Origin: Caecitellus pseudoparvulus | Taxonomy: Eukaryota > Bigyra: Bicosoecida | Assembly: GCA_965644315.1 (NCBI GenBank) | Contig: CBFFRQ010000034.1 | Coordinates: 62,001 to 126,000 of the forward strand | DNA length: 64,000 nt | Direction of reading: 5' to 3' | Program-made: the position numbers and the translations under genes | Notes under the pieces: model-generated | What the model saw: the letters and a program-made list of their open reading frames with translations, nothing else | Told to the model about the DNA's origin: nothing | The model's database searches: none | Shown: positions 20,991 to 33,472 of the stretch, piece after piece | Layout of the letters: every line of letters starts with the position of its first letter | How positions within the stretch are numbered: the stretch's first letter is position 1

Positions 20991-22389
20991 TCACTTGGCA
21001 CCGCCGCCGCCGCTGCTGCTGCTGCTGCTGCTTGACACGTCAACAGTCGAAGCGGCTTCATGCAGGGCGCGTGCGACGCTGCGCATGCGGTCGACATACT
21101 CGAGGTCGCGCGTGTGTTCTTCCGGAACACCCGACAGGCCGTGCAGTGCCCCCCACCACGCCCCCGCGATGGCGCCGGTGCTGTCGTTGTCCCCGCCATG
21201 CAGCATGGCTGTCGTGACGAGGCGGGCGTAGGAGTCACCGCTGGCGAGTAACGCATCATACGCGATGAGCGTCGCACCCCGCCCCGTGCCGCCTGGCCAC
21301 TTGCAGGGCGTAATGGCGGCATAGTGAGCGTCTCGGGCGGCAGCGGCGGTCTCGGTCAGGTCCCACCAGGTCGCGTCGCGAGCAGGCGGCGCCGGCGGCG
21401 GGTCGCATCCGCCGAGGGTCAGTGGCAGGCCCATCGCCTCCGCATACGCCGTCCAGCCATCCACTTCGCGCTGCAGGTGGTCAAGCTGGTGCACTTGGCG
21501 CCCTGTGGAGACGATGTGAGCGGTGCAGGCGGGGACGAGGTCGACGAGTAGGTGTGCGACCCAGGTGGTCGGCGGCAGGTCGCGCAGGGCGAGGGCGGTG
21601 AAGTACGCCGCCACCGCCCCTCCAAACCACCCCAGCGGGTTGTGGTGCGTCATGCGCGATGAGTCAACGGCGTAGGCCACCAGCCACGGCAGGTGGCCGG
21701 GTGCGGAGAATAGAAGCCCCACCCCCATCGCACGCATCGCTGCGCCACAGCCACCACCCCCTTTTTCCGTGTACCGCAGGGCATCCCACCCGCCCCCGTC
21801 CTCAGCGATGCGGGACATGCTGTGCATGGTGCCGTGGCCCGGCGCGCGCCCCTGCATGTCCCGCATGCCGACCTTGTACGCCGCGGCGATGCCCTGCAGC
21901 ACGCGCCGAGGACGTTTGAATGCGCTGCTGCCTGCCGCTGCTAGAGGTTCTAGCGTGGCCAGGTGCAGCACGGTGTCGTCAGAGACAATCCAGTCGGGGC
22001 TGGTCAGTGCCAGGGCCAGGGGCCCCACGCCCTCTGCGGCAGGGGGGGGAGGGGGCGTGATGCACAGAACCAGCTCCCACCCGCGACATTTCTCCGGCAC
22101 AGCGCTGGCTGGGTGCGCGTCCCGCCACGTAACCACGCACTGGTCAGGGACATGCAGCTGCGGACGATTTCAGCACCCTCCATGCAAAACTCCCAGTGCC
22201 CTCGGCGGTATCCAAGGGCGTCCCCTGTGATGGGGGCGTGGTGAGTGCGGAAATTGCAAGCGCACACTACCACGCCAAAGCGCCACGCCACGCACCCACT
22301 CCTGACAGCACGATGCAGGCCTCGAAGCGCTCAGAGAGGGGAGTGGATGCATCATCCATGCCTTCGCGCGTGTCAGCAACGGCTGCCAT
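20991..22389 (-). CDS. ADPRH: ADP-ribosyl-arginine hydrolase, ARH1 type (3 exons, 406 aa)
   Basis: Spliced model: exons 22389-22296, 22224-22141 and 22033-20991; the total is divisible by three. Splicing restores SGVGDALGY followed by GHWEFCMEGAEI, the expected ARH1 N terminus. The same joining places SDDTVLHLATLEPL (around residue 76) and GGDNDSTGAIAGAWWG (around 338), which supply the paired Asp residues that bind the two Mg ions in this family. GCGAAMRAMGVGL and SRMTHHNPLGWFGG between them are also family signatures. The enzyme removes mono-ADP-ribose from arginine and so reverses mono-ADP-ribosylation. At 406 residues it is somewhat longer than the vertebrate protein of about 357, with extra N-terminal residues and small Pro/Ala inserts. 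Both introns start GTGCGTGG. No signal peptide is seen, so it is probably cytosolic. Confidence 0.93.
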
Positions 22390-23183
22390 GGCGGTCGACG
22401 GAGGTCCGCTCGGAAGACTTCGCGGCAGGTGCGGGAGCGGAGCCCGAGAGATCACGGAGGCGCGGAAGGGAAAGCAGGAAGAGTTCTCCAGCAGGCAAGG
22501 GGGGCGGGGTGGGGCACAGCGCGTGGAGGTGAAATGCGGCAGGCAAGCTTGTGTGGTTGTGGTGGGTAAATTGGCAGCTAGGTTCTGCTGGGCTTGTCTG
22601 CGCTTCGCAAGATCATGTTGCCAAAGCGCCTTGCGCCGCCCGCGTTTCAACGTTTCAGTGCACTTTGCAGGCAGCTGAGGGACGTGCACTGTGCGGTAGC
22701 TCCGCTGGCGTGCAGCGGCCCCAAGGCATCCCAGCTTGTCGAGCAGGTGGCTCATTACACACGGCACTTGTCCACGCAGCGATAGCGCAAGTGCCTGGCG
22801 CCGGAAACCCACGAGTTTGTGTGCGTGCCCCAGGAATGACCCGCGTTTCACGCTGGCACGCGAGAACAGAGGCGGCCCTCTTGAAGAGAGACTGCGCCTC
22901 AGCTCCTCTGGCGCCAATGGCCATCAAAGAGGGCAGTGCATGACTGTGACGGAGCCTTTCGCGGTGAAGTGCCACAGCTTCGTGGATTCAGGCGGGGGTG
23001 CGGGGAGCGGGAGGTGAAGAGCGGTGTGCACACACTCCGCCAGCATCAAAACACACAAAGCAGAGAAGCACATCTCGTAGCAAGCATCGTAAGCACACTA
23101 AGCAGCAAAGCAGTTCGCAACTTTGCCCCCTTTCAACTCGCATGTTGCTCTGAGTGACGTTCAGCTCAGCAGCACAAGCAAGC
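22390..23183. promoter_or_regulatory. Divergent intergenic region ADPRH / mosaic surface protein
   Basis: This region of about 790 bp lies between two divergent start codons. An open frame extends upstream of the ADPRH start for some 175 codons, but it begins with TTG, is Arg/Cys-rich and does not resemble ARH1 proteins, so I do not call it coding. The last ~160 bp before 23184 are A-rich with repeated AAGCA-type words and look like the 5' UTR and promoter of the mosaic protein. I see no tRNA or other RNA gene. Confidence 0.45.
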
Positions 23184-26100
23184 ATGGAGTCACTGCCAGC
23201 TGCCCGATCAGCTGCCGGCTTCACCTTGGCCCTCCTCGCGTTTTGGGGCATGGTCAAGAGTGTGGACGCCAGAAGTGACGCACTGGATGCCACCCTCATT
23301 GGTGGCGAGTGCTTCATGAAGGGCAAGTACATGGAGATCGGCATTCACGCGGTGAGTGAAGTGCAGGGGTGTGGCAGTGCAACGCGGGCCCACACTGCCT
23401 TCTGAAAACTCTCCGCCCCCGGCAGGTAGGATCATACGGCACGACAAATCAGCCCCCGACTACGTACAATGGAAAGGCTGGTGCTTATCGAAGCTGGGGA
23501 TACGGCTTGGGTTTCACGGCTGACCACGGTGGGTGCCCGCGTTGCGGAACTCGGCCCGCTTCCACGCGGCCTGCTCCACACCTCAACGAAACACGGCTCC
23601 TGCTCCCACCCCCACACCTTTCCAGGCAAGGACGGGTACAGTGTTGGTAGTCCACCATACAGCGGAGACTACTTCGTTCCTGGTTCGCCCCTGGAAGGGT
23701 GGGGCATCAGCTGGAGAACGGGCTCACCAAGCGGAAGCCGCACCACGAGGTTGATGAAGGGCCTCGTGGGGTACCGCCAGTTCACAGGCTCCTACAGCAC
23801 TGAATGTTTTGCAAGTGAAGGCCGTGCCTCAGCCACGTGGACAGGCACGACAGACGGCGTCATTCAAATGCTGCAGTCAACCTCCTTCGATGAGGATGAG
23901 CTGTTCTTCACCACGAGCATCACTATCACGAACACTGGGTCCTCCCCCCTATACGAATTCCACTACCTCAGAAACGTTGACCCTGACCAAGAGCAGCCCC
24001 ACAGCGGTTCGTACGTGACGTTGAACTGGGTGCAGTACCAGCCGTATGTGTCTGGGGACCCCTCTGGCTTCGTGCACCCTGACTACCCCGACACTGCCCT
24101 CGTCATGGCAACGGGGACTACACACACCCAGCTGGCTCTCGGTTTGGGCGCTGTGCATCCCCAGGCTCGCGCAAACCACTTTGGTTTCAACAACAACGAC
24201 CCTGAGGCTGCCTGGAGCAACTCAGAGTGGAAGTCGTACTCCCGAAGCTCCAAGCGCACAGCGGATCAGGGCATCAACCTCGTGTTTCGCTTCCCCTGCA
24301 TCGACCCAGGTGCCTCCATCTCCTTCACATGGGTCTACGTGCTGGATGAGAGTGACCTGCAGAAGGCCATCATGGGCATTGAAGCTGTGACGATCCTGCA
24401 GCCCTCAGCTGCTGCGTCAGGCATGGTCCTGTTCAGTGCCTCTGTCATCAGCAAGATCAAAACCGTCATTTTCACGGTGCAGAGCACACGTGGCGAGACG
24501 GTCTTCCGGCAGGAGGTTAGCGGCGTTCCAGACTACAAGCAGCCCAACGGCAAGCTCGTGTACTCCACCCGCGTGAACACGGAGCTGTTCGAGAGCGGCC
24601 TGGCATCCTACGTCTTTGAGGTGCGAGGAATCCAGGACACTGGCAAGTCCAGCACTGCAAGCTCGGTCGTGGAGCTGAACAACAATGCCCCCAAGATGGA
24701 GTGGACATCCCACCCGACCGACGGCTCCGCCATCTTCCGGAACTACGCTCCCAACACACTCACCGTGCGCCAGGCCAGCTCCACGTCCTTCTCCATCACA
24801 TCTGTCACTTTCATCCGGGAGGTGGCTGGCAGCTCCATCAACCTTGGCACCGGCGTCCGGCGAGGCGTGGGCGCGCTGACCACTTGGTCCCTTGACTTGG
24901 ACGCCAGCGACCTGGAGGTGTACACGCCCGTGGCCATCAAAGCCGTGGCCCTCGCCTCCACCGGCATCCGCGGCACGGCAGTCGCCACTGGCAAGGTGGT
25001 GGAGCTGAACTTCCCCCCCACCAGCATCTCCCTCACCTCCTCCACCGTGCTCGAGAACAAGCCGGCCGGGACTGCTGTGGGCACGCTGAGTGCAGCTGAC
25101 GCCAACAAGTATGACTCGCACAAGTTCACCTTTGACACACCCACCAGCTACTTCAAGGTTGTTGACGGGGACCAGCTCGTCACCAGCGCAGTCCTGAACC
25201 GGGAGCATATTTCCAGTCACAGCCTGCGCATCCGCGCAACTGATCCGCAGGGAGAGCAGTATGTCAGGTCATTCACCATCACCGTGGGCAACGTCAACGA
25301 AGCCCCCACTGCAGTGACGCTCAGCTCGAACTCCATCCTCGAGAATTCCCCGGTGTATTCTGTCGTGGGCACGCTGTCCGCTGTCGACCCCGACGTTGGG
25401 GACAGCCACTCCTTCAAGATCGTGGGCGGGTCCAGCGGCTTCGCCATCCACAGCGGCAACAAGCTCGTGGTGACCTTTGTCCCTGACTTTGAAGCCAAGT
25501 TCCGCTATGATGTGGCCATCTCAGCCACCGATGCTGCAGGCCTGACCACTTCGACGCTCTTCCCCATCACCATCACCGACGTACGTGAAGACTGCTGCAG
25601 GTACGAGTCAGGGGACACGGTCATGTCATACTGCCACGAATGTTGGGATGCCACAGAGATCGTAAATGTGAAACTGGCTCGTATTGAGCCTGGAGCGTTC
25701 AGCGATGGCAGCCACGCTGAAGTACTGTCGCTCAAGATCTCGACCATGGCACCCCTGCACATCCCTGCTGGGGCCTTCGCTGGGCTTGAAAACATGCACA
25801 CCCTTCAGATCTGGGGTGCCCCCAGCCTCGACCTGGAGCCAGGGTGTTTTGAGGGGCTGCCTTCGTTGACCAGGATTGACATCTCAGAGTCAACCCTTGC
25901 TGCAGTGCCAGCTGGGGTCCTCGCAGACGTCCCCAGGCTGACCACCTTGAATCTGCACAAAAACGGCCTATCTGACGCAACCAGCATAGTGAAGGAGACG
26001 AGCCTCGTCGAGCTGTCTTTTGCATTTAATCGGATCGAATCCCTGCCAACTCGTCTGCTCCATTCAGGCAGCCGTCTGAAGAGGCTTGATCTGCTCGGGA

Positions 26101-29100
26101 ACCCAGGGGAGCACTCTTGTCCTGTCGGTTCTCCCTCATCGTGTGCGCTGTACACGAAGTCCAACGAAGCTGGTGCTGTCGCGAAGTTCTGCTGGTGCTC
26201 AGATGGCGGCGACAGCAGCATCTTCCTGCTGCCTGCATCCACTCCCTACGGCACGGCATTCGCAACCTTGGACGCCTGCCTTGCGTGGGAAGCATCCACC
26301 GGCTCCCGCAGCTTCTGCACAGCGAGTTCGACCAGCCCAAAAGGGCACCGTGGCGTTTGTAAGTAACTCCTTTTTGCCGTTGAGGCCCCATGCCCGCCTC
26401 ATTTCCCCCCACCCCTCCATTCACAGACACTTGCGCTGCTGGGCAGCGCCTCGTCATGCCTGCCTCGCCAAACTACGCATCCGCTTCTGGCTTCGGCTGC
26501 TCAGTGTGCAGCGCAGGCCAGTACCAGGCAGACAAGACCCATGGCTGGACGAGCTGCAACGCCTGCCCAGCCGGGCGGTATCAGGGCAGCACCGGGCAGA
26601 GTGCGTGCTCGACGCCAAGCACAGGGTACTACGTGGACACTGGAACAGGGCGGACGTTGCAGCGCGCATGCCCTTCGGGCACTGAAGGAGGGCGGGGTTA
26701 CCTGTCCTCCTGCTCCAACTGCCCTGCAGGGAAGTACGGCCATTCCAGTGGGGGGGCAGCCTCTTCGCCATGCGCATCGGCCTGTCCTGCAGGCTACTAT
26801 TGCCCGGCAGGAACAAGCTATGCAGCCCGGACATCAAACGGGTGTGGGGGTCCCAAGTACTACTGCCCAGCTGGATCAGGCAGTCGCATCACAACACCCG
26901 CTGGATATCGGGCCACGTCCTCAGTCAACGCTGGCTCCATTGAACCCTGCAAGCCTGGGCATCGGTGCTTGAATGGCGAACAGTACGAGTGCGCGCCAGG
27001 AGAGTACCAGCCATCCTCTGGGGCATCATCTTGCAAAAAGTGTGGCGAAGGTTCCCTTGCTTCGACAGAGCAGTTTGCTTCATCGGACGATCACCGGTCG
27101 TGCGTGAAGATTGTCTGCGCGGCAGGGGAGTACATCGACACAAGCGCTGCTTCCAAGGCGATCAATGGGTACGGAGTTTGCAGAGCCTGCCCAGCCGGAA
27201 GGCGCGGGCCACTTGGGCGAGCAGACCTCTTCTCATGCCTTGCCTGTCCCTCGGAGCAGTACTCAGCCGCTGGAGCTGACAAGTGCACACCTTGGGCCAA
27301 GTGTGGCGGAGGGCAGATGGTGCATCCCAGCTATCCCGGCTCTCCCACTGTCAACAGGCGGTGCAGCACCTGCCCCGCCAACACCTTCCAGCCCTCCACC
27401 AGCCACGCCGAGACGAGCTGCAAGCCCCACAGTGGTTGTGGGCCTGGAACGGCGGTGCTTGTGCACGGCACGACCTCCGCTGACACACGCTGCAAGCCAT
27501 GCCTGACGGGGCAGTGGCAGCACCTGTCAGGGTTCAAGGAGACCACCTGCCCCGCCAAGCGCACATGTGCACCAGGAAGCTTTGTCAAGACCGAGGGTGG
27601 AGCAACGGTGGATCGCATCTGCCAGAGCTGCCAAGCGGGCACATACAGCACGTCATCCAACGTGGCTTCGTGCACTTTGTGTGGGCTGTCCTATTACGGC
27701 ACAATAACGGGGGGCGCGTCCGCCAGCGCTGCATGCAAGGCTTGCAGTCCAGGCACATACACCGACTCTCAGATCAAGGGCATTGCGGCAACTTCGTGTG
27801 TGACCTGTGAGCCGGGGCGGTTCAGGGACTCGTCCATGAGCGTCGTCGGTGTGTGCGCCCGAGGGCAGTACTCACCCGCCGGGGCCACAGCTTGCCTGTC
27901 ATGTAACCGCGGCTTCTACGGGAGCTTCGCACACACAGCTCTCACACCTCTCGGCCCAAGCCACTCAGACGCATGCTCCACCTGCCCCAACGGCCGCTAC
28001 TCCGCATCCCCTGGGTCTGATGCAAGCTCTGATTGTGCTGCTTGTCCTGGCGGCCAGTGGGCATCGGGCGGCTCGGCGTGTGCAAAGTGCGCTCCAGGCA
28101 AGTACAAGCACCCTTCGTACGGCTGCCTCACGTGTGGCAAGGGGACCTACTCAGGGGCTGGCCAGGACTCATGCACTGCCTGCTCCAGCGGACGGTACGG
28201 TCTGTCAACAGGTGCAACCACACTGGAGGCCTGCACGAAGTGTCCAGCTGGCACGATCGGCACCGGGTCTGGGAAGAGCACCCTGGCCAGCGGGTGCACG
28301 GAGTGCGACAGCGGCGAGTGGTCGCCTGAGGGCGCCACCAGCTGCTACAACTGCCCCACTGGCAGGAAGCAGACCTCGTCAGGCTGCGTCGCCTGCGGCA
28401 GCGGGCTGTACCAAGACGAGGAGAAGTCACTTGGGTGCAAGTCTTGCCCTGCGGGACGGTACCACCCCTTCATGGGGCAACGCTCAGAGGGAAGCTGCAG
28501 GTGGTGCAGCGCCGGGCGCTTCACAGGTTCGGCAGTGCTGCCGTACACTGTCTCCGTGGGGCAGTCTGCCTGCACTGACTGCATGGTCGGGCGGTACCGC
28601 GGAGAGACCGTCGGCGGCAACTGTGACTTGTGCCCGGTTGGCCTGTATGCAGATGAGCGTGCGTCGCTGGAGTGCAAACATTGTCCGAAAGGAAGGTACA
28701 ACGCCTTGATTGGCAGGACAACGCTTTCGGCTTGCAATGACTGCCCACCAGGCACCATCACAAGCACCACAGGTCAATCAGTCTGCAGCGTGTGCTCTGC
28801 TGGATTCTTCGCGAATGGATACGGCAACAGCGATTGCACACAGTGCGCCCCGGGGACATATGCAGATGGCCCTCGCACACCTGTCTGCCAGGCGTGCCCG
28901 GCTGGTACCTACGCTGCTGGGTCGGCCTCGACAAGCTGCACCGCCTGCCCCACTGGCCGGTTCATGTCCAGCAAAGGGGCATCGGTGTGTGCCCTGTGCG
29001 CGCCAGGGAAGTTCCGAGACGCGACCAACCCTGCGCATTCAGACGCCACCAAATGCTATGACTGCCCCGCTGGTCGATTCACCGTTGGGTACGGCGCTCA

Positions 29101-32100
29101 TGGTAGTTGCTCTGCGTGCAACCCAGGAAGGTTCCAGTCCGCCGCTGGCCAAACTCGGTGCAACGCTTGCAACTACGGCAAGTTCTCTGATACCTCGGCA
29201 GCGAGCACCTGCACGTCGTGCCCCAGGGGCCGGTATGAAGACACTGTCGGGGACACTGGCATCGTGCTGTGCAAGGCTTGCCCGGTGGGGCACATGTGCG
29301 AGGCGTCCAACATGGTCACCCCCACGCAGTGCGCCTTGGGCACTTCTCAGCCAAGCAGCGGGAAATCGTTTTGTGTGGACTGCGCAAAAGGGCGGTATGC
29401 GCCCACCCGAGGCCTTGGCTCGTGCCCCGCATGTGGACTGGGGCTGCACCAAGATGCTACTGGGAAGAGTGTCTGTCAGAGCTGCGCCCCTGGCCTGTAT
29501 GCAGGGTCACCTGGGCACGTGAACTGCGTTCCATGCGCAAAGGGCACCTGGTCGGCGTCAACTGCGGCAGCTTGCACCAACTGTGCGCCTGGAAAGTACG
29601 CACCAGCTACTGGGCGCTCTGCTTGCACGCTGTGCGAGGCAGGGCGGCAGCAGGACAAGGAAGGCTTCAGCACGTGCAACGACTGCGCGCCAGGGAAAGT
29701 GTCAAGCACGCCAGTGTGGTTCATGGAGTCGACATGGAACGTGCACTGCAAGGGCTGCAGTGTTGGCAAGTACTTCCCTGGTGAGGGCGGTGCAGAGTGC
29801 ACTGCCTGCGAGGCTGGCCGCTTCCAAGATCTCACAAGCCAGTCCATGTGCAAGGACTGTCCGTACGGCACCCACCAAGATGCAAGGGGGAAGACGGTGT
29901 GCACGACGTGCAAGCCGGGTTTGTTTGGCAATGAGCGGGGCTTGGTGACCTGCAAGAACTGCGTGAAGGGGCGGTACTCCATGGATTGGGCTGGGGGCGA
30001 CGTCAAGAAAGGCTACTTGAACATGTACTGCCGCTGGTGTGGGCCAGGTACTCAATCACAAGGCGTGTCAGGGAAGGAGTCGATGGTCTCCAGCATTGCA
30101 GCAGCGCTCGTGTCGAAGCCACTGAGCTCAGGGTGGGATCTCCTCGGCATGTCCGAGCTGTTCGACCCAGTAGCCGCCAAGCCTTCACCTGATGTCATCA
30201 AGGCATCCTTGCCCCCAAACACGGCCAGGGGCGTCTACCGCATGCCGCTCACCGATGCGAGTGCGCTGGCAAAGGTGGAAGACGTCACGCCGGCAGTGCT
30301 GAACCCTCTGAAGGCCATGCTTGGTGGGTATGGGTGCCTCATGTGCACGCCGGGCAAGTACGCCAGCAGTTGGGGGTCTTCAGGGTGCACAAACTGCCCT
30401 CACGGCACGTACCAAGCAGGCCATGGGCACCGCATGTGCAACGCATGCCAGCCTGGCAAGTATTCTGCGGCGCTAACGATTGCAGGCGTCGCTCCCAAGC
30501 ACAAGGCAGGCTCCACTGCATGCTGGGACTGCCCTGCAGGGCGGTCACAGATTGCGCTTGGATCGACCACCTGTGGCAAGTGCGCTCCAGGGCGGTACAA
30601 CGGTGGGCTCGGCAAGACCAGCTGCGAAGAGTGCCCCCGAGGCACGTACACGCCGGACTTTGGCTACCACTCCTGTGCGGCTTGCCCAGCCGGGAAGTAC
30701 AACCTTATCCCAGGCCAGAGTGTCTGTGTCGAGTGTGATAAGGGCACATACGCACCAACGGCAGGCATGTCCATGTGCACTGCCTGCCCAGCTGGACAGT
30801 TCCAGGAGTCCACTGGCAGGTCCAAGTGCTCGCAGTGCGGCCCGGGAACCTTCTCTTCAACAACTGGCTTCACAGTCTGCAGCCTGTGCCAAGCTGGCCG
30901 CCACTCTTCCTTGCACTTTACTCATGGGCTGGGCGCTTCAGTGTGCCAGGAATGCGCTCGCGGTCGTTACGCCGCGTCCACTGGTTCTGTGCAGTGTACG
31001 TTGGCGCCACCCGGGCGCTTCGCACCGCGCCGCGGCCTGAAGGAGACGACAGCCTGCCTCAAGGGATCATACATGGACGAGCAGGGAGCAGCTGCAGATG
31101 CTGAGTCATCCTTGGAAGCACCCGGTGTGGTCGGGATGCCCGGCGGTGTGGGAGTGCCCACCAGGGACTCTGACAAATACTGCAAAGCCTGCCCGGCGGG
31201 ATACTACTGTGAGGACCAGGGCATGACAAACGGAAGGACTGCAAAGTGCCCGGCAGGGCGCTTCGGAGGCCTGAACCAAGTCCGCAGCTTGTGCTCAGGC
31301 GCCTGCCCTGAAGGCTACCGCTGCCCACCAGGGACTGGGGACAGAGAGTGGCTGGACTGCGAGGAAGGGCGCCTGTGCCCAACAGGCACGGGGTCAGAAG
31401 GCCAGGTGACTGTTCCTGGTTACTTCTGTGTGAAACCGTCTGATCCGGCCAAACGCTGGACCACGTGCACAGACCAGGAGCGCTGTCCCCCAGGCTCGTA
31501 CTGTGAGGGAGGAGTGCGCCGGGCGTGCCCCGCAGGGAGGTTCCAAAGCCTGTCGGGCAAGACTGTCTGCAACGGCGTGTGCACTGCAGGGTACTACTGT
31601 CCGGAAGGCTCTGTGGATGACAAAGTGGAGCCCTGCGCACCAGAAGGTGCGGCTGAGCCGCAGACCTACTACTGTCCGTCAGGCACGACCAGCCGGAATG
31701 TGGTCCGGGACTACACCTCCCTCACCTTGCGCGGGTCGTACACCCTTGCATTCGAAGACCCACGTTTCAGGACGACTGCCATTCCGTGCCCGGCTGGCAC
31801 TGCATGCTGGCAAGGTGCGAAGTACCCCGAGGTGGCGTTCTCCGACTCAGTTTGCGGCTCAGGAGTCATGAGCGCCGTGCTGAGCCCCGCCAGCGCAGGA
31901 CCGGAGCCAGTCATGTCATTCATGACGACTACGTTTGCAGCCAAGGATCGTACGACAGGCGCAGTGGGGACGCTGGTGCCCGTGGACAAGCTTGAGTATT
32001 CGCTCGTGGACTACTTCACACCACCCGGCTGCGACCTTCCGAACCCCTTCAGGCTGTCCCCTTCGGGTGACTTGAGCCTTGCAGATGCACACATCTCCGC

Positions 32101-33154
32101 CGTCGAGTGCCCTAGCATCAAAGTTACAGTGGTGGCCAAGAAGGACGCCGCTGCCACGCGCTGTGTCATCGAGGCGACGGTCCAGAACGGAGCGGCGCCA
32201 GTTCGCCGTGCCTCCTCCGCCATCTCCGCAGGGTGGGGCCACATGTGCTACATTACCTCACCAGCAAGTGATGCATGGGGTGGATCCGTGACCTGTGTCG
32301 CAGCCTCGTCTTCCTCCGGCTTAGCTGTAGAGCTGCCAGCTCCGTCGGCAGACTACGGCTGGGTGCAGGTGGCGTCTGGCACATCCCACAGCTGTGCAGT
32401 CGATGCCATGGGCCGCATGAGTTGTTTCGGGGGATCTACCCTCACGACCAGAGGAACGGAGCATGTATGGAGCCCTCCCTCGTCCTTCGGTCCCATTGCA
32501 GCTGTGTCAGCAGGCGAAGACTTCACCTGCGTCGTTGCCAAGGGGCGTGCCGTGGATGGAGGCTACGTGGACGTTGGCGCCCTCACCTGCAAGGGTTCCA
32601 ACGAAGACCTGGGTGCTGCCTGGGGCGCTCAGAAGTCCTTCTTTGCGGAGAACCCCGTCCTTGCAGTCAGTGTGGGCAGCACTGCCGTGTGTGCAGTGCT
32701 GAAGGCTGACAACAGCCTGCGCTGCTTCGGCGGGGGCTCTGCATCGCGCCTGCTCACCAACACGCCCACTGGTGCCTTTGTTCAGGTGTCTGTGGGCATC
32801 ACAAGCAATGCTTGTGGAATCCGAGCATCAGATTCCCACATCGTCTGCTGGGGTGAGCAGTGGAGCACCGGCTCGTACGTGTATGCCGACGCCTACGACA
32901 GTGTGGTGGTTGGAGAGGACTGGTTCTGTGCGACGAGGACTGAAGGCAACGCCCTGACCTGCCTCGGCATGATCGTGCCTCGCGTCTTCTCCAGCTACAA
33001 CAGCATGCCTCGCAAGCCTCTGGTGCAGGTTGCAGCTAGCAAAGACTTGCTATGCACTGTGGATGAGGAAGACAACTTGAACTGCTTCGGACGGGGGCAA
33101 ACTGCAGGGCCAGTTGTGAGCCGCTTGCCTTACATCCTCCCATTGGTGTCCTGA
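23184..33154 (+). CDS. Secreted mosaic protein: cadherin, LRR, cysteine-rich and RCC1-like repeats (3,243 aa)
   Basis: Spliced model: exons 23184-23351, 23426-23528, 23626-26358 and 26427-33154; introns begin GTGAGT, GTGGGT and GTAAGT, and all phases agree. Residues 1-29 form a signal peptide with a Leu/Ala/Phe core. An unrecognised beta-rich domain follows (to about 330). Two cadherin-like repeats lie near residues 553-743 (EAPTAVTLSSNSILENSP type linkers). A leucine-rich repeat block lies near 770-920 (LPSLTRIDISESTLAAVPAG). About 1,750 residues of ephrin-receptor/TNFR-like (GCC2/GCC3) cysteine modules follow, of the form CPAGxYxxxxGxxxCxxC. An RCC1-like seven-blade region with paired cysteines spans about 2930-3230 (GTSHSCAVDAMGRMSCFGG). 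There is no transmembrane segment or anchor signal near the C terminus, so it is probably secreted or held in the cell coat. Adhesion or matrix function is inferred from domains alone. Confidence 0.88.
26427..31700 (+). repeat. Array of ephrin/TNFR-like cysteine-rich coding repeats
   Basis: This part of exon 4 encodes several dozen tandem modules of about 40-55 residues, each with Cys-Pro-Ala-Gly-Lys/Arg-Tyr or Phe followed by further cysteines. The copies differ in length and sequence at DNA level, so this is an old protein repeat and not a recent tandem duplication. Confidence 0.85.
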
Positions 33155-33472
33155 GACACCACAGTGTGAGCAGGATGCCTTGGTGTTCTACCAAGTGCTC
33201 CTGCGACACGCTCCTCGCTTCGTCCCACTGGCGTCACCAGTGAGTGTCCTAAACTCCAAGCAGCACGGCACCTCTGTGACCCGGATCGCTTTCGCTTTGC
33301 TCCAGCAAGACTGCACACCCATGGGGCCCTCTGCTCCAACTTGTCGCTGTACATACTTCGCTTTAATGCATTCTGAACAGTGCGGCAGTGGCAACGAGAT
33401 ACGGCTCGAGCGGATACGGCGAACCATGCCGTTTGCCGTGGTTGGGGGGATGGCCCGTGTCTGCAGCGCCTT
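33155..33472. other. Convergent 3' intergenic gap
   Basis: This gap of 318 bp between two converging stop codons is less GC-rich than the coding flanks. I see no gene, RNA or clear poly(A) signal. It presumably holds the two 3' UTRs. Confidence 0.4.

Noticed and set aside
22390-22917. N-terminal extension of ADPRH, or a separate minus-strand ORF
   Set aside because: It starts with TTG, is Arg/Cys-rich, and the ARH family start is matched by the ATG at 22389.
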